From: Burkholderiales bacterium UBA2647
GTDB taxonomy: Bacteria > Pseudomonadota > Gammaproteobacteria > Burkholderiales > Burkholderiaceae_E
Direction of reading: 5' to 3'
NCBI GenBank assembly: GCA_002359635.1
Contig: DENJ01000071.1
Coordinates: 17,549-26,586, forward strand
Length of the DNA stretch: 9,038 nucleotides
Position numbers and translations under genes: made by a program. This document shows positions 1-7,727 of this stretch, in pieces (position 1 is the stretch's first letter; each line of letters starts with the position of its first letter). Under the pieces are notes generated by a model, which worked only from the letters and a program-made list of their open reading frames with translations, was not told where the DNA came from and ran no database searches.

Positions 1-2
1 GG

Positions 3-1184
3 CTCGACCCCGAGGAACAAATTGCCAGGCTCAGTCTGCTGCAATGGGAAAGTCGCGGCCCTTGGGCGCTGGGGTGGATCTTGCAACACTTTCCCAGTGC
101 GCTGGCTTTTTGGCGTGAGGGACGCCAGGCAAGCATGGCATTAGCTGGCTGGTGTCAGACCCAGCAAAGCAAGCGGGGAAAGCCACTTAGCCAGGAAGCC
201 ATCGCACTTCAAATTGACGCCTTAACCCCGCATCACTGGCGGGCGAGCCCCTTTCTTTTAAGCTGGCTGCAAAGCAGCAATCACCATGTCTTGTGGAGTC
301 TGCAGGACGATCGCTACCCCGAGTCACTCCAGCAAGGCTCAGGCGCATGCCGAGCGCTTTTTGTCGAAGGCGATCCGGTCCACCTGCGCCGTCACGGGCT
401 TGCGATTGTGGGCGGCCGAGCCTGCAGTGACCGGGCGGCAGAACTAGCCCGTAGCTTTGCCGAAACGCTGGCAGGCGCCGGTTTGAGCATTATCAGCGGC
501 ATGGCCGAAGGTATCGACGCAGCCGCCCATCTTGGCGCATTGCAAGCCAAAGGGGTCACCATTGCCGTGATGGGTACGGGCGTCGATCGCTGCTACCCCC
601 GGGTGCATCAGCATCTGCGGGAAAAGATTGCCGAACAAGGCGCCGTCATCACAGCCCTGCTACCGGGGCAGCGCATCGAAAAGTTTCGCTTTTTGCAGCG
701 TAATCGCTTGATTGCCGGGCTCGCTGTCGCGGTCCTGGTCGTACAGGCACGCTTGCAAAGCGGTGCGCTCAGCACCGCCCAAGCAGCAGCCGACCTGGGG
801 AAAAACGTTTTTGCCGTCCCGGGTTCGATCGATGATCCGCGCAGCAAGGGTTGTCATCAACTGATTCGCCAGGGCGCAAGTCTCACCGAGCGTATGGAGG
901 ATATTTATAGCGAACTGCCCTGGCTGCTTGCGGCCCCACGAAAAGCGATTGTTTCTCCTCAGGTTTTTTCGCCCGAGAAACAGGTTGATGGTGCCAACAG
1001 GAGCGGGACGCCGCAAATCGATTTGCTTCGCCAGCGCATCGGCCATGACGCCTTCGATGTTCACCACCTCGCACATCTGATGCAAAGCAGCTACGAAACC
1101 GCGCTGTTGCAAAGTCTTCGCTGGGAGCTCGAGGGGCTTATTCATCGCGAGCCGAATGGCCGTTATGTGCTCCGGATGTTATGA
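3..1184 (+). CDS. dprA: DNA-processing protein DprA (5' end outside window)
   Basis: DprA/Smf binds single-stranded DNA that enters during transformation and loads RecA on it, in the cytoplasm. The frame is open from base 3, and the residues before the first internal TTG (base 81), such as WESRGPWALGWIL, look like the normal DprA N-terminal region, so the true start is upstream of the window. The Rossmann-like core is clear: AIVGGR near base 408, SGMAEGIDAAAH near 495, VMGTGVDRCYP near 567, QRNRLIAGLA near 699, then VFAVPGSIDD and GCHQLIRQGASL. The last ~55 codons (about 1014-1175) form the C-terminal winged-helix (DML1-like) domain. Several positions normally conserved differ (GGR for GSR, VVQA for VVEA, SGAL for SGSL, TALLPG for SEPPG-like), so the protein is divergent but intact. 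topB follows on the same strand after 115 bp. Confidence 0.93.
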   Translation, partial: LDPEEQIARLSLLQWESRGPWALGWILQHFPSALAFWREGRQASMALAGWCQTQQSKRGKPLSQEAIALQIDALTPHHWRASPFLLSWLQSSNHHVLWSLQDDRYPESLQQGSGACRALFVEGDPVHLRRHGLAIVGGRACSDRAAELARSFAETLAGAGLSIISGMAEGIDAAAHLGALQAKGVTIAVMGTGVDRCYPRVHQHLREKIAEQGAVITALLPGQRIEKFRFLQRNRLIAGLAVAVLVVQARLQSGALSTAQAAADLGKNVFAVPGSIDDPRSKGCHQLIRQGASLTERMEDIYSELPWLLAAPRKAIVSPQVFSPEKQVDGANRSGTPQIDLLRQRIGHDAFDVHHLAHLMQSSYETALLQSLRWELEGLIHREPNGRYVLRML

Positions 1185-1247
1185 AAGCGCGAAGCATCGA
1201 TGGCGCTGAAAATATCCATTAAGCAAGATTTTTTTCGCGCGCCGGGC

Positions 1248-1277
1248 TTGCTCAGAGCCTTTGATGACGCGTATGAT
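1248..1277 (+). promoter_or_regulatory. Possible sigma-70 promoter for topB
   Basis: TTGCTC (1248-1253) and TATGAT (1272-1277) are separated by 18 bp. Transcription would start near 1284, about 16 nt before the topB ATG at 1300. The region has no good Shine-Dalgarno sequence for that ATG. This is pattern matching only; read-through from dprA is equally possible. Confidence 0.3.
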
Positions 1278-1299
1278 CCGCCCCCTTAGCCCTATTGCC

Positions 1300-3846
1300 A
1301 TGTCCAAAACGCTCATCATTGCTGAAAAACCCTCGGTCGCAAGCGATATCGCCAAAGCCTTGGGCGGCTTCACCCGCCAGGGCGAGTACTTTGAGAGCGA
1401 AGACTACCTGCTGTCCTCAGCTGTCGGACATCTTGTTGAAATTGCTGCCCCGGAGGCTTTTGAAGTCAAGCGTGGCAAATGGAGTTTCGCGCACCTGCCG
1501 GTATTGCCAGATCATTTCGATGTAAGGCCTATCGCGAAAAATGAAGCGCGTTTAAAAATGCTCACGCGTTTGATCAAGCGCAAAGACGTCTCAGCGCTGA
1601 TTAATGCCTGTGATGCCGGCCGCGAAGGCGAGTTGATTTTTCAGTTGATCGTGCAACATGCCAAAGGCAGACAGCCGATCAAACGCTTGTGGCTTCAGTC
1701 GATGACGCCGGCGGCGATCCGCGCGGCCTTTGGTCATCTTCGTGAGCAATCGCAAATGCAAGCCCTCGCTGATGCCGCCCGTTGCCGCTCAGAGGCAGAC
1801 TGGCTCGTGGGGATCAATGGCACGCGGGCAATGACCGCTTTTAACTCGCGTGACGGGGGCTTTTTCCTCACAACCGTAGGCCGTGTGCAAACACCCACGC
1901 TTGCGATCGTGGTCGAGCGCGAGGAGCAAATCAAGCGCTTTGTTCCAAAAGCTTATTTCGAACTCAGCGCCAATTTTGCTGTGCAAGCAGGCAACTACAC
2001 GGCACGCTGGTTTGACCCGCGTTTTAAACGCAACCCCGGAGACAACGAAGCCAAGGCCGAGCGAATCTGGGACGCGCAACAAGCGCATACGCTTGAGCAA
2101 ACCCTCGGGCAATGGCTTGAAAGCGGTACCAAAGCCCTTGCAAACGACGAATCCAAACCCTCAAGCCAGGCGGCAGCGGCGCTTTTTGACCTGACCAGTT
2201 TGCAGCGGGAAGCCAACAGCCGCTTCGGGTTTTCGGCCAAAACAACCCTCTCACTGGCCCAGGCGCTCTATGAAAAACATAAGCTCTTAACCTACCCAAG
2301 AACCGACTCTAAGCATCTTCCTGAAGACTATTTGCAAACCGTTCAAGACACGATGGCCGCTTTAAGCAAAGCTGAAGGCCTGGGCGGTTTTGCGCAAACC
2401 ATCTTGCAGCATGCTTGGGTGAAACCCAATAAGCGGGTGTTTGATAACAGCAAAGTAAGCGACCACTTTGCAATTATCCCAACCCCTTTAACGCCCAAGC
2501 TTTCTGGCCTTAGCGAGGCCGAAGCGAAAGTCTATGACATGGTGGCGCGCCGATTTTTGGCGGTGTTTTTCCCCCCCGCCCAGTTCTTGGTCACCACACG
2601 TTTGACTCAGATCGCAGATTTGCACTTCAAAACCGAAGGCAAGGTGCTGATCGAACCAGGCTGGCTCGTGGTGATGGGGCGCGATCGTGTGGATCCTGAA
2701 GCGGCCTTACCCGAACTCAGTCCGAAGGGGGCTTCGCAGGAGCCTGCAAACATGTTGGACTTTGCTTGTCAGGCCTTGCACACCCGCCCGCCTGCCCGTT
2801 TTACGGAGGCCAGCCTGCTCTCTGCCATGGAAAGCGCCGGCAAACGGGTTGATGAGGAGGACTGGCGCGAAGCGATGGCGGAAAAAGGTCTTGGCACACC
2901 GGCAACTCGCGCTGCGATCATCGAAGGATTGCTTTCGGAAAACTATCTTTATCGCGAGGGGCGTGAACTGATTCCGACCACCAAGGCCTCGCAACTGATG
3001 ACGCTTTTGCGGGGACTCGGTGTTGAAGAACTGACCTTACCCGAGTTGACCGGCGGTTGGGAACACAAGTTATCCCTGATGGAACGCGGCGAGCTTGAGC
3101 GGGCTCAGTTCATGCGCGAAATCAGCCAAATGGCCAAGCAAATTGTTGATCGCGCGAAGAACTACGCCGCCGATACGGTGCCTGGAGATTTTGTCGATCT
3201 CAAGGCGCCCTGCCCGGCCTGTGGTGCGCTGGTGAGGGAAAATTATCGCCGCTACGCCTGTGTGGCCTGTGATTTTTCCATCTCAAAAACACCGGGAGCC
3301 CGCACTTTGTCGGTGGAAGAAGCCGAGACGTTGATGGCCCGTCGCGAAATTGGTCCGCTTCAAGGCTTTCGTAGCAAACAAGGGCGTCCTTTCTCAGCAC
3401 TTTTACGCCTAGCGCCGGACCACCGATTGGCTTTTGATTTCGGACAAGGTCTTCAGGGCGACGATGGAAGCGTTGAAGCACCTGATCTTAGTCAGTTGCC
3501 TCATATTGGAAGCTGTCCGAAATGCAAAGGCCGCGTGCTTGAACAGCCGCTCGCTTATGCCTGCGAACACAGCTTGACACAGCCCAAGCCTTGCGATTTC
3601 CGCTCGGGCAAGGTGATTCTGCAGCAAATGGTAAGCACTGAGCAGATGCAAAAACTGTTGCGCGAGGGTAAAACCGACTTGCTTCAGGATTTCGTTTCGA
3701 GCAAAACGCGGCGTAAATTCAAGGCTTATCTGACCCTCGATCCTCAGGGTAAGGTGGGCTTTGAATTTGCTGCACGCGCGGCAAAGACCAGCGCTGCCAA
3801 GCCTCAAGCTCGCGCGGCGAAAGCGCGCTCAAAGCCAGCGTCTTGA
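1300..3846 (+). CDS. topB: DNA topoisomerase III (type IA)
   Basis: This 848-residue type IA topoisomerase cuts one DNA strand through a 5'-phosphotyrosine link and passes another strand, decatenating and relaxing negatively supercoiled DNA. The TOPRIM domain begins at once (TLIIAEKPSVAS, E9) and carries D105-A-G-R-E-G-E111. The active-site tyrosine is Y332 in LTYPRTDS. A further type IA motif, EKGLGTPATRA, is at 528-538. Two C-terminal zinc-ribbon modules follow: C638xxC641 with C654xxC657, and C739xxC742 with C755 and C765. The protein ends in an Ala/Lys/Arg-rich basic tail (about 820-848). I chose ATG 1300 because homologues start MSKTLIIAEKPS; the in-frame TTG at 1261 would add 13 unlike residues and would lie upstream of the likely promoter. 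In betaproteobacteria topB often follows dprA. Its last 128 bp are overlapped by the convergent gene at 3719-3982. Confidence 0.95.
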   Translation: MSKTLIIAEKPSVASDIAKALGGFTRQGEYFESEDYLLSSAVGHLVEIAAPEAFEVKRGKWSFAHLPVLPDHFDVRPIAKNEARLKMLTRLIKRKDVSALINACDAGREGELIFQLIVQHAKGRQPIKRLWLQSMTPAAIRAAFGHLREQSQMQALADAARCRSEADWLVGINGTRAMTAFNSRDGGFFLTTVGRVQTPTLAIVVEREEQIKRFVPKAYFELSANFAVQAGNYTARWFDPRFKRNPGDNEAKAERIWDAQQAHTLEQTLGQWLESGTKALANDESKPSSQAAAALFDLTSLQREANSRFGFSAKTTLSLAQALYEKHKLLTYPRTDSKHLPEDYLQTVQDTMAALSKAEGLGGFAQTILQHAWVKPNKRVFDNSKVSDHFAIIPTPLTPKLSGLSEAEAKVYDMVARRFLAVFFPPAQFLVTTRLTQIADLHFKTEGKVLIEPGWLVVMGRDRVDPEAALPELSPKGASQEPANMLDFACQALHTRPPARFTEASLLSAMESAGKRVDEEDWREAMAEKGLGTPATRAAIIEGLLSENYLYREGRELIPTTKASQLMTLLRGLGVEELTLPELTGGWEHKLSLMERGELERAQFMREISQMAKQIVDRAKNYAADTVPGDFVDLKAPCPACGALVRENYRRYACVACDFSISKTPGARTLSVEEAETLMARREIGPLQGFRSKQGRPFSALLRLAPDHRLAFDFGQGLQGDDGSVEAPDLSQLPHIGSCPKCKGRVLEQPLAYACEHSLTQPKPCDFRSGKVILQQMVSTEQMQKLLREGKTDLLQDFVSSKTRRKFKAYLTLDPQGKVGFEFAARAAKTSAAKPQARAAKARSKPAS

Positions 3847-3982
3847 GCCTGTAGTAAATCATTTGTCCATAAATTCCGGCAAGCACGGAAACCTCAGGGT
3901 CGAGCTGGGCATCCGTACCGCGCGAAGGGCTCGAAGCCCGGGCTCGGTTTATGGCTTGCTCAAGTTGTTGTAAAGAAATCAT
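3719..3982 (-). CDS. Small DUF3717-like protein
   Basis: An 87-residue protein starting MISLQQLEQAINRARASSPS. The pattern LxxLExAINxxRxxSPSxG, followed by acidic/Pro-Glu (LDPEVSVLA) and Y-x-x-M-I-Y (37-43), matches my memory of the DUF3717 family of short, uncharacterised proteins, seen mainly in Burkholderiales. The similarity continues through about residue 65 (LSPRELEAWQRW). No signal peptide or membrane segment is visible, so it is probably cytoplasmic; its function is unknown. ATG 3982 gives the family-like N-terminus; the upstream TTG at 4036 would add 18 residues without resemblance. The ribosome site is weak. The gene runs against topB and its codons 47-87 are antisense to the topB 3' end, an unusually long convergent overlap. 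The start is 63 bp from the divergent chaC start. Confidence 0.72.
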   Translation of the reverse strand: MISLQQLEQAINRARASSPSRGTDAQLDPEVSVLAGIYGQMIYYRLKTLALSALSPRELEAWQRWSLPRVQQIQSPPYPEDRGSDKP

Positions 3983-4045
3983 AAGCTTGAGACCGGTTTC
4001 ACTGTTTTTACTTGAAATCTTCGCCGTATTGCACAATCATGACGC
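3983..4045. promoter_or_regulatory. Short divergent intergenic region (DUF3717-like gene / chaC)
   Basis: These 63 bp separate two divergent start codons, so any dedicated promoters for both genes must lie here or within the neighbouring coding ends. On the + strand TTGAAA (4012-4017) stands 17 bp before a poor -10-like AATCAT (4035-4040). No convincing -35/-10 pair appears on the - strand, and no strong Shine-Dalgarno sequence is seen for either gene. The functional assignment is by position only. Confidence 0.3.
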
Positions 4046-4750
4046 ATGTCGATTGACTTGCTCAGCCAAGGTCACCAAGCTTGGCCCGCCTCGAATCCCT
4101 CATCAGCCACCGAGCTGCTTGCGGCATGGCATTTGCCGCAAAACCATCTGCGCCTCGACCATGATGATGTTAAGCCGGCTCGAGGGCAGCAACATGTGCC
4201 TGAGTCCGATTGGATGGCTTGGCTGGACAAGGTCCGATGGGTGTTTGCCTACGGCTCGCTCATTTGGAACCCTGAAATACCGGTACGTCGTGGCCTGCTT
4301 GCGCGTGTGGACGGTTATCACCGACGATTTTGCATCAGTTCGACCCGTTTTCGAGGTACACCCGAGCAACCTGGGGTCGTTCTTGGTTTGGACCGGGGAG
4401 GCTCTTGCCGAGGCATGGCCTGGGAGCTCAGTCCGGGTCATGAAGCGCTTGCCTTGGAAAGGCTCTGGGCTCGGGAAATGCACCACGGTGCCTATCGCCC
4501 CAGACTCCTCAAACTTCGGCTTCGTCACGGTCTGACGGTCAACGCCCTGGGCTTTGTTGCAAAACGGGAACATTCGAGCTATCTGCGTTTGAGCCATAGC
4601 GACTTGCTCAGACGACTGGCTTACTCCAAGGGCGATCGCGGCTCAAACATGGACTATCTCGCCCACACGGTGAGCGCACTTCACAAGTTTGGGATCGCTG
4701 ATCAAGGCCTGAGGTCCCTGCTCGAACAAGTGCAGGGCGCGAAAAACTGA
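4046..4750 (+). CDS. chaC: Glutathione-specific gamma-glutamylcyclotransferase (ChaC)
   Basis: ChaC-type enzymes cleave cytoplasmic glutathione into 5-oxoproline and Cys-Gly. The 234-residue length fits bacterial ChaC. The core is typical: WVFAYGSLIWNP with the substrate-binding Y69-G-S-L72, then GYHRRFCISSTRFRGTPEQPGVV in sequence (about 91-113), LDRGGSCRGMAWEL, and LWAREMHHGAYRP, where E144 aligns with the catalytic glutamate of the family. The C-terminal part keeps the DYLAHTVSALHKFGIADQGL region that closes the domain. About 68 residues precede the YGSL motif, somewhat more than in E. coli ChaC, so the exact start is uncertain; ATG 4046 has no clear ribosome site. The LysR gene follows after 31 bp in the same direction and may be cotranscribed. 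The family assignment is secure; the glutathione substrate follows from family knowledge. Confidence 0.92.
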   Translation: MSIDLLSQGHQAWPASNPSSATELLAAWHLPQNHLRLDHDDVKPARGQQHVPESDWMAWLDKVRWVFAYGSLIWNPEIPVRRGLLARVDGYHRRFCISSTRFRGTPEQPGVVLGLDRGGSCRGMAWELSPGHEALALERLWAREMHHGAYRPRLLKLRLRHGLTVNALGFVAKREHSSYLRLSHSDLLRRLAYSKGDRGSNMDYLAHTVSALHKFGIADQGLRSLLEQVQGAKN

Positions 4751-4775
4751 ACGCGCGGCTATTGCGCCGCATAAT
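4747..4775 (+). promoter_or_regulatory. Possible promoter with LysR box before the LysR gene
   Basis: CATAAT (4770-4775) is a good -10 candidate with a weak -35 CTGAAC (4747-4752) 17 bp upstream. The imperfect dyad ATTGCGCCGCATAAT (4761-4775) has the form ATT-N9-AAT, that is T-N11-A, the generic LysR box, and it covers the -10. A second small inverted repeat, GCGGC (4755-4759) and GCCGC (4766-4770), lies alongside. Initiation about 7 nt after the -10 would fall at the ATG itself (4782), which fits the absence of a Shine-Dalgarno sequence. Autorepression is an inference. Confidence 0.35.
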
Positions 4776-4781
4776 TGGCCC

Positions 4782-5711
4782 ATGCGTAGTCGTATCGATC
4801 TGGCCGATCTCCAACTCTTTGTACATATCGCCGAGGCCTTAAGCCTCACCCGTGCAGCCGAGCAAAGCGGTATGTCGCTTGCCTCGGCAAGCAACCGGGT
4901 TCGCCAGCTCGAAGAACAGCTTGGCACCAAATTGCTCTATCGGCGCACCCATGGGGTTGCACTAACGGCGGCGGGCGACGCGCTCTTGCTGCATGCGCGA
5001 CGGGTCTTGCGTCAGCTTGACCATTTGCACATGGATTTGCGCGACTTCGCCGTGGGCTTACGCGGGCATGTTCGGCTCTTTGCCAATACCACCTCGATTT
5101 CTGGTGATTTACCCGAAGCTTTGGGCCTGTTTCTGACCCAGAATCCGACGGTAACCATCGATCTCAAAGAACACCTCAGTGCCGACGTGGTGCTCGCTTT
5201 AAAACAAGCGCGCGCTGACCTGGGGATTGTGGCCGGTGAGATAGATACCGAGGGTTTAGCAGTCCATGAATTTGGACACGATGATCTCGTGCTCGCTGTG
5301 CCCAAAACCCATCGACTGACTGCACGCAGGCAGGTCCACTTTGCAGATACGCTTGAGGAATACCATGTCACCCTCAGTCAAAGCAGTGCGCTTGCAGGTT
5401 TTATATCGGCGCAGGCTCAGCAACTTGGCGCAGATTTACAATTTCGATTACAAATGGCCAGTTTTGATTCGATTTTGCGAATGATCGAGGCGGGCGTCGG
5501 CGTGGGGGTTGTGCCAAGGTCGGCTGCCGCACGCTATGGACGCAGGGGTTTGTTTGCGGTTGTCGACCTTCAAGACCATTGGGCGATTCGCGAGCTGAAA
5601 ATCGTTGCCAAGGAAGTCTCCAGTTTGCCGCGTTCAGCGAGATCACTGCTCGATTTTTTAGTCCAATGGCCGCAAGCCCACCGGCGCCGCGCAAGATACC
5701 GAAGGCTATGA
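4782..5711 (+). CDS. LysR-family transcriptional regulator
   Basis: A 309-residue cytoplasmic DNA-binding regulator of normal LysR length. The N-terminal winged helix-turn-helix is clear: DLADLQLFVHIAEALSLTRAAEQ, recognition region SLASASNRVRQLEEQLG (32-48) and LYRRTHGVALTAAGDALL (52-69). A linker helix follows, then a periplasmic-binding-protein-like effector domain from about residue 92 to 300, with RADLGIVAGEID and MIEAGVGVGVVP motifs. It belongs to the subgroup with SLAxASxRxRxLE in the recognition helix; I know of no defined effector for it. The ATG at 4782 gives the expected family N-terminus although no ribosome site is visible. It lies 31 bp after chaC and converges on the acetoacetate-CoA ligase gene, overlapping its stop by 6 bp (5706-5711). 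Its targets cannot be read from the sequence; chaC, itself or the catabolic genes to the right are possible. Confidence 0.93.
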   Translation: MRSRIDLADLQLFVHIAEALSLTRAAEQSGMSLASASNRVRQLEEQLGTKLLYRRTHGVALTAAGDALLLHARRVLRQLDHLHMDLRDFAVGLRGHVRLFANTTSISGDLPEALGLFLTQNPTVTIDLKEHLSADVVLALKQARADLGIVAGEIDTEGLAVHEFGHDDLVLAVPKTHRLTARRQVHFADTLEEYHVTLSQSSALAGFISAQAQQLGADLQFRLQMASFDSILRMIEAGVGVGVVPRSAAARYGRRGLFAVVDLQDHWAIRELKIVAKEVSSLPRSARSLLDFLVQWPQAHRRRARYRRL

Positions 5712-7727
5712 GTTGAGGGTTTTTGCAAAATCGATAAACCACTGAACGCTTTGCGGGTTGGCCATCGAATCCTTATTTAGCGAAGCGGCAGGATCTTGAC
5801 CCAGCAAGATTTTTTTGACCGGCACTTCGAGCTTTTTACCCGACATGGTTCGTGGCACGTCGCTGATCGCATAAACCGCATTCGGCACATGACGCGCAGA
5901 CAACTGTTCACGGATGGCGCTTAACAAGCGTTTGCTTAAGGCATCGTCGAGTGTATGTGCGCCGCGTAACACGACAAACAAAAGCATCATGCTTGGCCGG
6001 CCGAGGTATTCTAGGTCGATCACCAGCGCGTCGGCAAGCTCCTCAAAAGTCTCCACGACCCGGTAAAGCTCGCTCGTTCCCATGCGAATGCCGTGGCGGT
6101 TAATGGTGGCGTCTGAACGCCCATAAATGACGGCAGTGCCTCGATCGGTAATCTCAAGCCAATCGCCGTGACGCCAAACACCAGGGTATTGGGTGAAATA
6201 GCTCTCGAAATAGCGCTTATTTTCCGGGTCGTTCCAAAAATATAGAGGCATCGAGGGTAGTGGCTTCGTACAAACCAATTCGCCCACCTGATTGACCAGC
6301 GCCTTGCCATCGTCATCAAAAGCCTCCGTCGCTGAGCCCAAACAACGGCATTGCATCTCACCTTCGTATATCGGCAGCATCACCGAGGCACCGATAAAAG
6401 CAGCGCCGGGATCGGTGCCGCCCGAAATGCTTGCCAGCAACACATCCTTACTCACCGCGTCATAAACCCAGCGATAGCCTGCTGCAGTCAATGGCGAGCC
6501 TGTTGAACCGAGGGTTTTCAGCGCCGATAAATCAAAAGCTTGTACGGGCTGGTAATTTTCCTTGATACACATCCCGATATAAGCAGGACTGATACCGACA
6601 AGACTCGCCCGATGTCGGCTCACAAAAGACCACAAGGTGTCGAAATCGGGATAGCTCGGGTGTCCATCGAGTTGCAAGACCGTTGCCCCGGCCAAGAGTG
6701 CGCTCACAAGCGAATTCCACATGATCCAGCCGGTTGAGGTCTGCCAAAAAAACCGATCGCCGCGCTTTATGTCGAGCCCGAGCGCTAAGCTCTTGAGGCC
6801 CTCCAAAATAGTCCCGCCGTGGCCGTGCACAATCGGTTTTGGCATGCCCGTGGTACCGGACGAATACACAATCCATAACGGCGCATCAAAGGGTAACGGT
6901 ATAAAGCTTGGCTTTAACGTTTGCGCTTGCGAGTCGGCAAGAAAACCCTGCAAGTTTACAAAGCCTACACCCAGCGGCTTGCATCGCGCTTCGATATGAT
7001 CTTGTTTTTGTAATGTTGGCAACAAGATCAGCAAACGAACACTGGGCAACTGCGACAGTATGTCAACCACAATATCGCTTCGGTCGAAGGCTTTACCTGC
7101 ATAGTGATAGCCATCCACCGCCACCAGCACACGCGGCTCAATTTGCCGAAAACGGTCAAGAACACTGGTCGCACCCATATCGGGAGAGGCCGACGACCAG
7201 ATCGCGCCTAAGGAAGCCGATGCCATCAAGGCCATTAAGGCCTCTGGCACATTAGGCATGAAGGCAGCGATACGGTCACCGCGTTCAACACCGTGTTCGC
7301 GCAACAGCTGCTGGAGATGGGCAACCTCCGACGAAAGCGCTTCCCAGGTCCATTGCCGCTCGCGCTCGGTTTCGCTTTGCGCGATCAGGGCAGTCTGCTG
7401 GGCAAAATCTGCGTTTTCGGCCCAATGCAGGCACTGTTGCGCATAATTGAGCGCTGCGCCGCTAAACCACTGCGCGCCCGGCATGCTGGCTTTGGGAAGC
7501 ACTTGGTCATAGCCAGGTCCCGGAGCATGACTGATCACAGCAAAATGTTCCCAGATACTGGCCCAAAATCCTTCGATATCATCCACTGACCATTGCCAAA
7601 GGCTTTGATAATCTTGAAATTTAAGCCCGCGACATTGCTCTAAATACAACAAATATTTTGTGGTCGGCGATTGGGCAAGGCGCTCAGCACTCGCTTGCCA
7701 GAGGATTGGCGGAATGGTTTTCGTCAT
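5706..7727 (-). CDS. Acetoacetate-CoA ligase (acetoacetyl-CoA synthetase)
   Basis: This 673-residue ANL-superfamily enzyme uses ATP to join acetoacetate and CoA, feeding ketone-body carbon into acetoacetyl-CoA. Length and signature agree with the acetoacetate-CoA ligase family rather than acetyl-CoA synthetase: an N-terminal WSVDDIEGFWASIWEHF segment (46-62), and the P-loop Y288-S-S-G-T-T-G-M-P-K297 followed by PIVHGHGG. Then come GSTGSPLT (407-414), SGGTDPGAAF, the core/hinge HGDWLEITDRGTAVIYGRSD, and NRHGIRMGTSELYRVVE. The adenylation lysine is K631 in MSGKKLEVP, near the C-terminus as expected. An AGGA sequence (complement of 7738-7741) lies 10 nt before the ATG. It follows the cyclase gene by 38 bp on the same strand, so the two probably form one operon. 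Its 3' end overlaps the LysR gene by 6 bp. Acetoacetate is the family substrate; related beta-keto acids are not excluded. Confidence 0.93.
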   Translation of the reverse strand: MTKTIPPILWQASAERLAQSPTTKYLLYLEQCRGLKFQDYQSLWQWSVDDIEGFWASIWEHFAVISHAPGPGYDQVLPKASMPGAQWFSGAALNYAQQCLHWAENADFAQQTALIAQSETERERQWTWEALSSEVAHLQQLLREHGVERGDRIAAFMPNVPEALMALMASASLGAIWSSASPDMGATSVLDRFRQIEPRVLVAVDGYHYAGKAFDRSDIVVDILSQLPSVRLLILLPTLQKQDHIEARCKPLGVGFVNLQGFLADSQAQTLKPSFIPLPFDAPLWIVYSSGTTGMPKPIVHGHGGTILEGLKSLALGLDIKRGDRFFWQTSTGWIMWNSLVSALLAGATVLQLDGHPSYPDFDTLWSFVSRHRASLVGISPAYIGMCIKENYQPVQAFDLSALKTLGSTGSPLTAAGYRWVYDAVSKDVLLASISGGTDPGAAFIGASVMLPIYEGEMQCRCLGSATEAFDDDGKALVNQVGELVCTKPLPSMPLYFWNDPENKRYFESYFTQYPGVWRHGDWLEITDRGTAVIYGRSDATINRHGIRMGTSELYRVVETFEELADALVIDLEYLGRPSMMLLFVVLRGAHTLDDALSKRLLSAIREQLSARHVPNAVYAISDVPRTMSGKKLEVPVKKILLGQDPAASLNKDSMANPQSVQWFIDFAKTLNS

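Noticed and set aside
660..1145. 161-codon - strand frame opposite dprA
   Set aside because: It is antisense to well-conserved dprA codons, shows no recognisable domain and has no ribosome site; a shadow frame of the GC-rich gene.
1181..1222. 13-codon frame MKARSIDGAENIH overlapping the dprA stop as ATGA
   Set aside because: It has no resemblance to the Smg N-terminus or another known peptide and is likely chance.
1185..1235. AGCGC/GCGCT inverted repeat and a seven-T tract after dprA, as an intrinsic terminator
   Set aside because: The T tract (1229-1235) lies more than 20 nt beyond the stem (ends about 1206) and the stem is only 5 bp with a long loop.
1261..1299. TTG 1261 as start of topB
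   Set aside because: The extra 13 residues are unlike the family, and the likely -10 element lies within this stretch.
3927..3939. GGGCT-CGA-AGCCC hairpin as a terminator after topB
   Set aside because: It has a short stem, no following T run, and lies inside the DUF3717-like coding region.
3983..4036. TTG 4036 as start of the DUF3717-like gene
   Set aside because: The added 18 residues do not resemble the family N-terminus, whereas ATG 3982 fits it.
5012..5371. 119-codon - strand frame opposite the LysR gene
   Set aside because: Its low-complexity Ser/Arg/Lys-rich product is typical of a reverse-frame shadow.
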